The notes under the pieces: model-generated
What the model was told of the DNA's origin: nothing
The model's input: only the letters and a program-made list of their open reading frames with translations
Databases searched by the model: none
Translations under genes and position numbers: made by a program
Part shown: positions 5,179 through 12,856 of the stretch, piece after piece
Position numbering within the stretch: position 1 is the first letter of the stretch
Layout: each line of letters begins with the position of its first letter
DNA from: Adlercreutzia rubneri
GTDB taxonomy: Bacteria > Actinomycetota > Coriobacteriia > Coriobacteriales > Eggerthellaceae
Assembly (NCBI RefSeq): GCF_009755265.1
Contig: NZ_WPOO01000031.1
Span: 1 to 18,045, forward strand
Direction of reading: 5' to 3'
Length of the DNA stretch: 18,045 nucleotides

Positions 5179-7788
5179 CTAGGCGAAAGACAACTCGCCT
5201 TCCAACAGCTGCCGGTAGAGCGCGGCCAGCGCCGGCGAGGGATCGAGTCCCAGCGTTCGCGACAGGCGGTCGCGGCAGGCGAAGAACGTCTGCACGGCGG
5301 CCGAGCGCTGATCGGTGGCCATCTGCGCGCGCATGAGGGCCGCTGCCGCGTCCTCGCGCCCCGCATCGCGCTGAAAGGCCTCCCGAGCGAGCCACAGCGC
5401 CCCCTGGAGCTCACCCCGGACAAGAAGACGCCGCGAAGCTGCCACCAGGCCGTCCACGAACTCCGCGTCGAGGCGATCGCGGAAGACGACGATGGCCTCG
5501 CACTTGCGCTCGGTGGGCAGAAGCACGCTGCCGAAGGAGCCCTGGATCGTCGCTATGGCCCTCTCCCAGGCCATATCGTCGGCAGGGCCGAACAGAAGGC
5601 AGCGAATCAGCTCCTCGAACTCGTCTAAGTCGCTCTCGAACAAATCGGGATCGAGCCGGCAGCCATAGCGGCTGCGGATGAGGTAGGGGCACGACCCCTG
5701 CTGGGAAAGGAGGGATCGCAGATCTCCCCACACGCGGTAGAAGCTCTTCGCCCCCGTGCGCTTGTCGGCGGCCGGCCACAACATGGAGACGATCTGGTCG
5801 CGTCCCAGCTCGCGCCCGCGGTGCAGGGCGAGCAGCGCCAGCAGAAGACGGGTCTTCGGGCGGCCCTCGAACTGATAGGTGATGTCGCGGCGCCCCAAAG
5901 CGACTTCCATGGTGCCGAACAGCTTCAGGCGCAGCGGCTCCACGGACATCTCGGGCGCGACGGCCATCGCCGTCCGGGGCGCACTGGGCACCGGCAAACT
6001 GCGCCCGCGCTCGGGAGCCTCGACGACAGGGGCTCCAGAAGACTTCTCGCGGCGCGAGCGGGCCGCCCCCTTCTCGACGTGAGCCGCAAATAATGCGGCG
6101 GCCACAGGGGCAGAAAGCCGCGGCAGGCCGAGGCCTTCGAGCACCTCCCCTGCCCGCTCCAGTGCAGCGGCCGCCCGGTAGGCTCCGAAGCCGAGGCTCC
6201 AGCCGCGCTCCACGAGTGCGTCCAGGGCGCGATGGCTGCAAGCAACGAGCCGCACCAGCTCGGGTCGGCCGGCAATGGCCGTATCGGCGCCGGCGCCCAG
6301 CGCTCCGGTCGCCTCCAGGCCCTCCAGCGCCGCCGCGGCGCCGAGCAGCCTGCGCTCCACGTCGATGCGCGAGCCGCCTCCCCAGTCCAGCGCTTCGCCG
6401 ACCTGGGACGCCCAGACCGCCAGGACGTCGCCGCCACGGCCCAGCGCCAGCACTCCATGCGCCACCACGACCAGCTCGGCCAGACCGTCCTCCCGCTCGA
6501 CTCCCCCGGCGCCATCCAGTTCAGCCAGGCAGGAGGCGACCGTCTCCTCCATGGCCCGGCGCGTGGCCGCGTTGCCCACCTCCCAGGCCGCCAACGCCGC
6601 AGAGAGAACCGTTCGCGGCGTGCTCCTCTCCGAGACAAGGCTGCGCTGGGCGAACTGAACGGCCCGCGCGCGATCGCCCCGCTGCGCCCAGGCCCAGGCG
6701 ATCATGGCGTTGATATCCGCCCGGGCTGCCATTTGGGTGCGGGTCGCCGATTCGTAGAGCTCGCACACCTCGACGGCCGCGCCGCCCCACAGGGCCGCCC
6801 AGCCGTTCGCCGCCAGCCACCGGCCGTGGGCCCGCCGGCGCGCCAGCAGCGTCATCGCGCTCACGGCGCGCCCGCATTCCCCGCGCTCCATCAAGCGCTC
6901 CGCCAAAACCTCTATCGCCTCCTCCCTGCCGGCGAACCCGCAGGTCTCGGCGAGCGCCTGAAGACGCGCCCGCCCGTGATCCCTCACCTCCCCAAGGGAT
7001 ACGGAAAGTGCGGCGAAGCTCTCTTCGCCTGCGGAAATGCCCACAAGAGGGCAGCGCGCGGCGAGAGCATCCCAGGCCTTCTCGGCCCGGCGAGCCCCGA
7101 GCAGCGCTCGCACGTCGTCTATCGTGCCCCTTCCGAGCACCGTCATGGCCCACAGGGCAAGCTCCTCTTCCGGAGTGCATCCCGCCCGACTCGCGCCGAG
7201 CACCAGCTGGATCGGCGTCGCAGACCCCCATCGCAGGGCGGCAATGCGCTCGGCCAACCCCAAGGGGCGCCGATCCGTCACCCCTTCGGGCTCCTCCTCC
7301 AAATCCTCCCGCGCTACCAGCATCTCCGCGGCCTCGATGACGACGCGCCTGCCGAACAGCTCCATCGGCGCATCGGCCCGCGTTGTCGTGGCAATCACCT
7401 CGCAGCTTGCATCCGCCAAGCGCTCCACGACCTCCGCAAAGGCCTCGGCGCGATCATCGGTAAGGAGCGGAAGATCGGCCACCACCATCAGCGCGGCGTG
7501 CTCGTCGGCTTCAAGCACCGCCTCGGCCAGCACCCCCGCATCCAAATCCCGCAGGAAGCAGGGCGACGAGCCGCGCAGCCAGAATACGTGTTCGAACTGG
7601 AACATCACGGATGCGTACTCAAATGCGAGCGTCGCCTTGCCGAACCCCGGCGGCGCGACGACAAGGCGCAGGGCGCCGCGATCCTCGAGGAGCCGCGACA
7701 GAAGGCGCGGTCGGCTCCTCAGACGGTCGGGAACCACTCCGTGGGGGCGCCTCCCCTCGCAAGCGCTCTGCTGGATGAAACGGGTCAT
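5179..7788 (-). CDS. STAND-type regulator with C-terminal SARP/BTAD module, next to cydAB
   Basis: This is a large 869-residue regulator. The N-terminus (about 25-210) resembles MalT/LuxR-type STAND ATPases: RLRSRPRLLSRLLEDRG, then the P-loop APPGFGKAT (45-53) and a hydrophobic 'ALMVVADLP' Walker-B-like strand. The P-loop has Ala52 where Ser/Thr normally follows the Lys, so nucleotide binding may be weakened or lost. The middle (about 220-600) is Ala/Leu/Arg-rich helical, probably TPR-like. About 619-715 is an OmpR/SARP winged helix (LRLKLFGTMEVALG, KTRLLLALLAL, IVSMLWP, SRYGCRLD). About 720-865 is a bacterial transcriptional activation domain (BTAD; helices ending RTLGLDPSPALAALYRQLL). It is encoded just upstream of cydA in the same direction with a 178-base gap, so control of cydAB is likely but inferred. 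The ATG at 7788 was chosen from the ribosome site. Confidence 0.85.
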   Translation of the reverse strand: MTRFIQQSACEGRRPHGVVPDRLRSRPRLLSRLLEDRGALRLVVAPPGFGKATLAFEYASVMFQFEHVFWLRGSSPCFLRDLDAGVLAEAVLEADEHAALMVVADLPLLTDDRAEAFAEVVERLADASCEVIATTTRADAPMELFGRRVVIEAAEMLVAREDLEEEPEGVTDRRPLGLAERIAALRWGSATPIQLVLGASRAGCTPEEELALWAMTVLGRGTIDDVRALLGARRAEKAWDALAARCPLVGISAGEESFAALSVSLGEVRDHGRARLQALAETCGFAGREEAIEVLAERLMERGECGRAVSAMTLLARRRAHGRWLAANGWAALWGGAAVEVCELYESATRTQMAARADINAMIAWAWAQRGDRARAVQFAQRSLVSERSTPRTVLSAALAAWEVGNAATRRAMEETVASCLAELDGAGGVEREDGLAELVVVAHGVLALGRGGDVLAVWASQVGEALDWGGGSRIDVERRLLGAAAALEGLEATGALGAGADTAIAGRPELVRLVACSHRALDALVERGWSLGFGAYRAAAALERAGEVLEGLGLPRLSAPVAAALFAAHVEKGAARSRREKSSGAPVVEAPERGRSLPVPSAPRTAMAVAPEMSVEPLRLKLFGTMEVALGRRDITYQFEGRPKTRLLLALLALHRGRELGRDQIVSMLWPAADKRTGAKSFYRVWGDLRSLLSQQGSCPYLIRSRYGCRLDPDLFESDLDEFEELIRCLLFGPADDMAWERAIATIQGSFGSVLLPTERKCEAIVVFRDRLDAEFVDGLVAASRRLLVRGELQGALWLAREAFQRDAGREDAAAALMRAQMATDQRSAAVQTFFACRDRLSRTLGLDPSPALAALYRQLLEGELSFA

Positions 7789-7794
7789 GGGCAT

Positions 7795-7800
7795 CTCCTT
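7795..7800 (-). promoter_or_regulatory. Ribosome binding site fixing the regulator start
   Basis: AAGGAG (minus strand) directly abuts the ATG at 7794 but lies 6 bases from the in-frame ATG at 7788. Normal spacing therefore favours 7788 (MTRFIQQSAC) over 7794 (MPMTRF) and over any start further upstream in the open frame to 7959. Confidence 0.7.
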
Positions 7801-8185
7801 CTTCTTTCGGCCCTCGCTAACAACAGGTCGCACCTTACGAGGCCCCGACTGTCCGGGCAACCAGCAAGGAACATAAGACCGCCGATCCCCTTCCATTGCC
7901 GCCCAGACAAACCGCCTGCAACATGCAGGCAGCCTCGCAAAAGGCACCCGCAAGCACAAGGAACGCGCGAGGAAGGCCCGTGGCAGGCGTCTCCAGTCAT
8001 CTGCGGAAAAGCTTCAGCGCCATTCGCGCTCCGTGCAAGCGACAAGCAGTCGAACGGCACCCGCGCGACGGGCCCTCGCCTTCCTCTCGTGCCACCGGCA
8101 GAAAGCCGCCAGCGCCCATTGCCGCCCCAGGAGGGACGGCGCCGACAAGAAATCGGGACGCCGCCACGGTTTCTCCACGGTTCGC
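7801..8185. other. Gene-free spacer upstream of the STAND/BTAD regulator
   Basis: No gene is supported; long open frames here are GC-driven shadows. It should contain the regulator promoter, but no clear -35/-10 pair was found. A perfect 7-bp inverted repeat GCCTGCA-ACA-TGCAGGC lies at 7914-7930, about 125 bases upstream of the regulator start, and could be an operator or a small hairpin. Near 8165-8210 CACGGTTTC can pair with GAAACCGTG, overlapping the first unit of the 45-bp repeat. Confidence 0.5.
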
Positions 8186-8273
8186 GCGAGAGCATTCCCG
8201 CGAAACCGTGGGGGTCGGCGCGGGCGTCAGGCGAGAGCACTTCCGCGAAACCGCAGCGGTCGACGCGGGTATA
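8186..8273. repeat. 45-bp direct repeat, two diverged units
   Basis: The units start at 8186 (GCGAGAGCATTCCCGCGAAA) and 8231 (GCGAGAGCACTTCCGCGAAA). Each continues through CCG...GGTCG(G/A)CGCGGG. A partial third copy may precede them around 8165-8180 (ACGGTTTC in inverted sense). The period is again a multiple of three. It lies immediately beyond the terminator of the rplU-rsfS operon. Confidence 0.7.
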
Positions 8274-8304
8274 AGAAAAGACCCCTCCGCGTTGCGGAAG
8301 GGTC
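8270..8304 (-). terminator. Rho-independent terminator of the rplU...rsfS operon
   Basis: On the minus strand GACCCTTCCGC (8304-8294), a 3-base loop and GCGGAGGGGTC (8290-8280) form an 11-bp stem with one mismatched or wobble pair. It is followed directly by TTTTCTTATA. It lies 88 bases past the rsfS stop with no gene between. Confidence 0.88.
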
Positions 8305-8391
8305 CCTCTTCTTGGGACGCGCGCCTCGCGCCCCTTGCCTTTCTTCGCGCTGCCGCGCCGGCCCAATCGCCCGTCGGACGCCCTCGGAGCT

Positions 8392-8847
8392 TTAAGCCTC
8401 CTCGCCCTGGGCCGCTTCGCGGCCGAGCAGCTTGGCGATGCGATCGGAGTACTGCAGGTTCTCAAGCCCCGCCTCGGCGGCCAGGTCGATCACCGGCGCG
8501 TCGTTCCACAGCGCCTCGAGGCGGTAGTACTCGCGGGTCTCGGGCATGAACACATGCACGACGATGTTGCCGTAATCCAGAAGCGACCAGCTTCCGTCGG
8601 CGGACATCTCGCGGTGGGTGGGCTTGATGGACGCCTCCTCGCGCAGCTTGTCCTCGATCTCGTCGATGATGGCGTCCACCTGGCGGGAGTTGGCGGCCGT
8701 GGCGATGACGAAGTAGTCGGTCACGCCGATAAGGTCGCGCACTTCCTGCACCATGATATCGGTGGCCTTCTTCTCATCGGCAGCCTTGGCGGCGATGAGC
8801 GCGCACTTCCGCGAGAAGGCGGCCTGCTGCTCTACAGCATCGGTCAT
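8392..8847 (-). CDS. rsfS: Ribosomal silencing factor RsfS
   Basis: RsfS (RsfA/DUF143, Iojap family) binds ribosomal protein L14 and blocks joining of the 30S and 50S subunits, lowering translation when nutrients are short. The protein has 151 residues. Family motifs seen are VTDYFVIATAANSRQVDAI (about 41-59) and GSWSLLDYGNIVVHVF followed by REYYRLEALWNDAP. The ATG at 8847 has AGGAT 6 bases upstream and gives the usual N-terminus. The frame remains open upstream to 9018 through one arm of the palindromic element, but that extension has no family match. It is the last gene of the operon, separated from yqeK by the 202-bp inverted-repeat element. Confidence 0.95.
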   Translation of the reverse strand: MTDAVEQQAAFSRKCALIAAKAADEKKATDIMVQEVRDLIGVTDYFVIATAANSRQVDAIIDEIEDKLREEASIKPTHREMSADGSWSLLDYGNIVVHVFMPETREYYRLEALWNDAPVIDLAAEAGLENLQYSDRIAKLLGREAAQGEEA

Positions 8848-8907
8848 AGCTATCCTCACTTTCGGGAACATCAGATTTTGCTTGCATACCTTAGCACAAG
8901 TCTCTCC

Positions 8908-9109
8908 GGGGAGAGCTCCGGAAGGGGCGCGCGGAGCCCGGTTCGCTTTTCTCTCCCTGCGAACACAGTTAAGGGAAATAGCGAAGATGACGCACATAAG
9001 TCGGTACCATCCCAACATTGCTGCTGCTGAAGTGGAAGCTATTTCTTTAATAACTGTGTTCTCCGGGAGCGCTCAGAGGTCTCCGCGCGCCCCTTCCGGA
9101 GCTCTCCCC
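8908..9109. repeat. 202-bp palindromic element (MITE-like) between yqeK and rsfS
   Basis: Perfect 29-base arms lie at 8908-8936 and 9081-9109, both containing GAGCTCCGGAAGGGGCGCGC or its complement. An inner imperfect pair lies at 8961-8982 (GAACACAGTTAAGGGAAATA...) and 9038-9061. The central loop is about 55 bases. It fills most of the 361-base-apart gap region between genes that elsewhere in this operon touch or overlap. A miniature inverted-repeat transposable element is the simplest reading. As RNA it would fold into a very long hairpin within the polycistronic message. No obvious target duplication was seen. Confidence 0.75.
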
Positions 9110-9127
9110 TACGTTGCCTTCACTGAG

Positions 9128-9766
9128 CTAAGGTCTCCCGTAAGGTACCGGGTCGGGGTTGGCCTCGGCGCGGTAGACCTCCTGCTCGGGCATGTAGGAG
9201 TTCCATATCTCGGTGGTCTTGGAGTACATAGGGTGGCGCCGCTCCATGATGAGCTGGACCCAGTAGGCGTACACCTCCAGGAACAGATCGCGCAGCTCAA
9301 GCTCCCCGACCTTCTCGCGCAGCTTCTGCACCATCTTTCCCTTGCGCCCCGGCTCCAGGGCATCGGCGATATAGACGATCATGTCCAAATCGCTCATGTC
9401 CACCGCGCCCAAGGTGTGGCGCTCGACGGCGGCGAGTACCTCAGGCGGCAGCTCCGGGAAGGCGCGGCCCAGGGCCACGGCGGCCGTGAGGCCGTGCAGG
9501 ACTCGGGGCATGGCGGAAAGCTCGGCGTCCAGTTCCATCCCCAGCTCGTCGGCCCGTGCGAGGATGCCGGGGTCATCGTAGCCCTTGTCCCAGTCGTGCA
9601 GAAGGCCGGCCACCCGGGCCGCGGTCTTATCGGCCCCGTAGACGCAAGCCAACGCCTCGGCCGTCTCCGACACGCCGAGGCTGTGCTTGAAACGACGCGG
9701 GCCCACCCGCTTCTCCAGCTCGTCTCGGCGCTCCTTGTAGAATTCCTCGCTACGCCAATCGGCCAT
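9128..9766 (-). CDS. yqeK: YqeK-type HD-domain phosphohydrolase (probable Ap4A hydrolase)
   Basis: YqeK proteins are HD-fold metal enzymes that symmetrically cleave diadenosine tetraphosphate to ADP. The protein has 212 residues when started at ATG 9766 (GGAAG 6 bases upstream). Metal-site residues visible are H28 (FKHSLGV), H57-D58 (LLHDWDKGYDD), H91 (VLHGLTAA), H117 (VERHTLGA) and D135 (IADALEPGRK). The C-terminus ends EANPDPVPYGRP. The start overlaps the end of nadD by 17 bases, the usual nadD-yqeK arrangement, which suggests translational coupling. Confidence 0.93.
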   Translation of the reverse strand: MADWRSEEFYKERRDELEKRVGPRRFKHSLGVSETAEALACVYGADKTAARVAGLLHDWDKGYDDPGILARADELGMELDAELSAMPRVLHGLTAAVALGRAFPELPPEVLAAVERHTLGAVDMSDLDMIVYIADALEPGRKGKMVQKLREKVGELELRDLFLEVYAYWVQLIMERRHPMYSKTTEIWNSYMPEQEVYRAEANPDPVPYGRP

Positions 9767-10418
9767 GGTCGGCTTCCTTTCGGTACAGCTGCTCTTCCTC
9801 GATGATCTCGCGAACCGCCTCGGGCACGAGGTAGCGGATGGTTCGTCCCTCGGCCACGCGCTGGCGCAGCTCGCTGGAGGAAATGTCGATGCCCGGCACG
9901 ACGAAGGGTCGGACATCGAACCTACGCTCGCGCAGGACGCGCAGAGCCTCCTCCCCCAGCTCGAAGCCGGGGCGCGTGGCGGCCGCGAACATCGCGAGGC
10001 GGCCCAGCTCGGCGCTCTCGTGCCACCGCGGCAGCGTGAGAGCCGCGTCGGCGCCGACGATGAAGACGAGCTCCACCCCCGGCAGCTCCTCGCGCAGCTC
10101 GCGCAACGTGTCCACAGCGTAGGTGATGCCGGGGCGCTCCACCTCCAGGGCGCTCACGGCGAAGGCGGGGTTGCCGGCCACGGCGGCGGCCACCATGGCC
10201 AGCCGCACCTTGCCGGGGGTCACGGGACGATCCTGCTTGAAGGCGGGACGGCCCGTGGGCACGAACAGCACCGCATCGAGGCCAAAAGCCTCGAGGGCCT
10301 CCTCGGCACAGGCGAGATGCCCCAGGTGAGGAGGGTCGAAGGTGCCCCCCATGATACCCAGCCGCGCGAGCGTGCCCGCCCGCGCCCGCTGCGCCAGCGC
10401 GTCCACGGCACCGTCCAT
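9750..10418 (-). CDS. nadD: Nicotinate-nucleotide adenylyltransferase (NadD)
   Basis: NadD transfers AMP from ATP to nicotinate mononucleotide in NAD synthesis. The protein has 222 residues. The nucleotidyltransferase signature GGTFDPPHLGH is at 24-34, FIVGADAALTLPRWHES at about 119-135, and the second ATP motif ISSSELR at 179-185. ATG 10418 has AAGGGCG just upstream and lies 5 bases after the proA stop. It adds about 20 residues before the usual LGIMGGTF start, so initiation at the internal ATG at M23 is the alternative. The 3' end overlaps yqeK by 17 bases. Confidence 0.94.
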   Translation of the reverse strand: MDGAVDALAQRARAGTLARLGIMGGTFDPPHLGHLACAEEALEAFGLDAVLFVPTGRPAFKQDRPVTPGKVRLAMVAAAVAGNPAFAVSALEVERPGITYAVDTLRELREELPGVELVFIVGADAALTLPRWHESAELGRLAMFAAATRPGFELGEEALRVLRERRFDVRPFVVPGIDISSSELRQRVAEGRTIRYLVPEAVREIIEEEQLYRKEADHGRLA

Positions 10419-10423
10419 CGCCC

Positions 10424-11713
10424 TTAGGCCCTCACCTGGCCCGCGCCGCGCAGCACATACTTGTAAGAGGTGAGCGCGTCGGCGGCAAAGGGCCCCCGCG
10501 CATGGATCTTCTGGGTGGAGATGCCGATCTCGGCGCCGAGGCCGAACTGGCCGCCGTCGGTGAAGGCCGTGGAGGCGTTGGCGTACACCGCCGCCGCGTC
10601 CACCTGAGCGAGGAAGGCGTCTTGGGCCGCCTCGTCGGAGGCGACGATGGCCTCGGAGTGCTTCGTGCCGTAGCGGTTCACGTGGTCGATGGCCTCTTGC
10701 AACCCTTCCACGCATTTCACCGCCAGCTCGGGCCCCAGATACTCGGTCTCCCAGTCGGCCTCGCCGGCGAGCACGACATCGGGCACGTCACCGGCCACGG
10801 AAAGCCCGGCCGCCTCGGCGATGGCGAGCACGCGCGCATCGCCGTGGACGAGCACACCGGCCTCCTTCATGTCCGCGAGAATGGACGGCAGCACCGCATC
10901 GGCCACCGCCGCGTCCACCAAGAGCGTCTCGGCAGCGTTGCACACACCAAAGCGGCGGCACTTCGCGTTCCTGATGATGGCGCGGGCCATCTCGGGGTCG
11001 GCGGAGGCGTGCACGTACACGTGGCAGTTGCCCGTGCCCGTCTCGATGACCGGTACTTTGGCATGCTCCACGCAATGGCGGATAAGGCCCGCGCCACCCC
11101 GGGGGATGAGCACGTCCACCAGGCCGTGCAGCCCCATGAGCACATCGGTGGCCGCCCGATCGGTGGTGGTCACCGCGCAGATGGAGCCCTCCGGCAGCCC
11201 CGCTTCCACGGCAGCCGCGGCCAGCACGTCGGCGATGACCTCGTTGGAGCGGGCCGCAAGGCTGCCGCCCCGCAGGATGCATGCGTTGCCGGACTTCACG
11301 CAGACCCCGGCGGCGTCGGCGGTCACGTTGGGCCGGGCCTCGTAGACCATGGCCACCACCCCGAGGGGCACCGACACGCGCCGAAGCTCGATGCCGTTGT
11401 AGAGGGTCGATTCCAGCGACACGACGCCGAGCGGATCGGGCAGCGCCGCCACCTCCTCCAGGGCGTCGGCCATGGCAAAGACGCGGGACTCGTCCAGCAT
11501 GAGCCGGTCCAGCAGCGCCTCGGTGGTGCCGGCCGCGCGCGCCGCCTCCATGTCCTCGCCGTTGGCCTCAACGATGGCCGGCGCCTGCGCCCGCAGGGCC
11601 GCCGCCATGGCGTAAAGCGCCCCGTTGCGCTCCTCGGTCGTCGCCTGAGCCAACTTCGCGCTCGCCGCCTTTGCGAATTTCGCCAGTTCGCGCACTTCCT
11701 CTTCCAAAGTCAT
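10424..11713 (-). CDS. proA: Gamma-glutamyl phosphate reductase (ProA)
   Basis: ProA reduces gamma-glutamyl phosphate with NADPH to glutamate semialdehyde, the second step of proline synthesis. The 429-residue length is standard. It has the aldehyde-dehydrogenase-like fold with YEARPNVTADAAGVCVKSGN (124-143) and RRFGVCNAAETLLV carrying the catalytic Cys258. The C-terminus has FGLGAEIGISTQKIHARGP, typical of the family. ATG 11713 has GGAGAGG 3 bases upstream. It follows proB by 9 bases, so the kinase and reductase, which share an unstable intermediate, are made together. Confidence 0.96.
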   Translation of the reverse strand: MTLEEEVRELAKFAKAASAKLAQATTEERNGALYAMAAALRAQAPAIVEANGEDMEAARAAGTTEALLDRLMLDESRVFAMADALEEVAALPDPLGVVSLESTLYNGIELRRVSVPLGVVAMVYEARPNVTADAAGVCVKSGNACILRGGSLAARSNEVIADVLAAAAVEAGLPEGSICAVTTTDRAATDVLMGLHGLVDVLIPRGGAGLIRHCVEHAKVPVIETGTGNCHVYVHASADPEMARAIIRNAKCRRFGVCNAAETLLVDAAVADAVLPSILADMKEAGVLVHGDARVLAIAEAAGLSVAGDVPDVVLAGEADWETEYLGPELAVKCVEGLQEAIDHVNRYGTKHSEAIVASDEAAQDAFLAQVDAAAVYANASTAFTDGGQFGLGAEIGISTQKIHARGPFAADALTSYKYVLRGAGQVRA

Positions 11714-11722
11714 GGGCCTCTC

Positions 11723-12856
11723 CTATTCGAATAGAACCAGTTCGTCGCGATGGATGACGGGGCGGTCGGCCAGCACGGCCAGAATGGCGTTGCTCGCCAC
11801 CTCCTCGCGGCTGCGCCCGCAGGCCAGCTTCAGAAGATCGCTCGCCGCCGCGGCACGGCCCCGCGCGAACACGTGCCCCGTCTCGTCGGCCACGTCCACG
11901 ATGTCATCCAACCCGAAGTCGCCCTCCACGGAGCGAATGCCCACGGAAAGGAGCGACTTGCCGCGCATCACCAGAGCATCGCGGGCCCCTTCGTCCACGA
12001 CGACGGTGCCGTGCACGGAGTCCCCGAGCGCGATCCACAGCTTCTTGGCCGTGATCTCGTGGGGGCGGTCCGGCGCCGTGAACAGCGTGCCGACCGCCTC
12101 TCCGGCAGCGGCCTGAACGATGCAGTCCGCGCGCCGCCCCTGGCAGATGACCATGGGAATGCCCGCGGCCATGAGCACCCGGGCCGCCTTGATCTTCGTG
12201 ATCATGCCGCCGCTTCCCACGCCGGACACCGCGCCCCCGGCCGCAGCCAGGATGTCGCGGCCGACGCGATCCACGACGGGAATGAGCGTGGCCGCAGGAT
12301 CGATCTGCGGGTTCGCCGTGTACAGCCCGTCGATATCCGAGAGGATCACCATGAGGTCGGCATCGATGAGGCAGGCCACGAGCGCCGCCAAGGTATCGTT
12401 GTCGCCGAAGCGGATCTGCTCGACGGACACCGTGTCGTTCTCGTTCACGACGGGCACCACGGACAGCTCCAACAGCCGCGTGAGCGTATCCCGCGCGTGC
12501 AGGTAGGCCGAGCGGTCCTTTGTGTCGCGACGCGTGAGCAGCACCACGCTCGTCAGCATGTCGCGCGCCCCGAAGGCCTCGGCGTAGGCCGTGGAAAGGG
12601 CGCTCTGCCCCACGGAGGCCGCCGCCTGCAGGCTCGGCATGTCGCCCGGTCGCTTGGCGATGCCCAGCGCCTCCAAGCCACAGGCGATAGCCGCCGACGT
12701 GACGATGACCACGTCCCACCCGGCCGCGCGAACCCGCGCCACCTGATCGGCCAGATCGTTCAGAAACCCGTAGTCGATGGAACTCTCGGAGGTGGTGAGG
12801 GTGGCCGAGCCGATCTTCACCACCAGGCGCTTGCGCCTGTGCGTCGCGTCATTCAT
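11723..12856 (-). CDS. proB: Glutamate 5-kinase (ProB) with PUA domain
   Basis: ProB phosphorylates glutamate on its gamma carboxyl, the committed, proline-inhibited step of proline synthesis. The protein has 377 residues. The amino-acid kinase domain runs about 1-260: VVKIGSATL at 12-20, SSAAIACG-type loop (VTSAAIACGLEALG), NENDTVSVEQIRFGDNDTLAA and LSDIDGLYT. A PUA domain (about 275-355) is present, as in full-length bacterial enzymes. ATG 12856 shares one base with the obgE stop (TGATG), implying coupled translation; CAGGAG lies 14 bases upstream inside obgE. Confidence 0.96.
   Translation of the reverse strand: MNDATHRRKRLVVKIGSATLTTSESSIDYGFLNDLADQVARVRAAGWDVVIVTSAAIACGLEALGIAKRPGDMPSLQAAASVGQSALSTAYAEAFGARDMLTSVVLLTRRDTKDRSAYLHARDTLTRLLELSVVPVVNENDTVSVEQIRFGDNDTLAALVACLIDADLMVILSDIDGLYTANPQIDPAATLIPVVDRVGRDILAAAGGAVSGVGSGGMITKIKAARVLMAAGIPMVICQGRRADCIVQAAAGEAVGTLFTAPDRPHEITAKKLWIALGDSVHGTVVVDEGARDALVMRGKSLLSVGIRSVEGDFGLDDIVDVADETGHVFARGRAAAASDLLKLACGRSREEVASNAILAVLADRPVIHRDELVLFE

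Noticed and set aside
6232..8274. 680-codon plus-strand open frame over the regulator
   Set aside because: It is a GC-driven shadow of the STAND/BTAD gene with Arg/Pro/Gln-rich composition, no ribosome site and no domain.
9001..9020. T-box-like sequence (minus strand GGGATGGTACCGAC) in the palindrome loop
   Set aside because: It differs from the T-box core by an inserted base and a different 3' end, lacks Stem I features and a terminator, and rsfS is not a T-box target.
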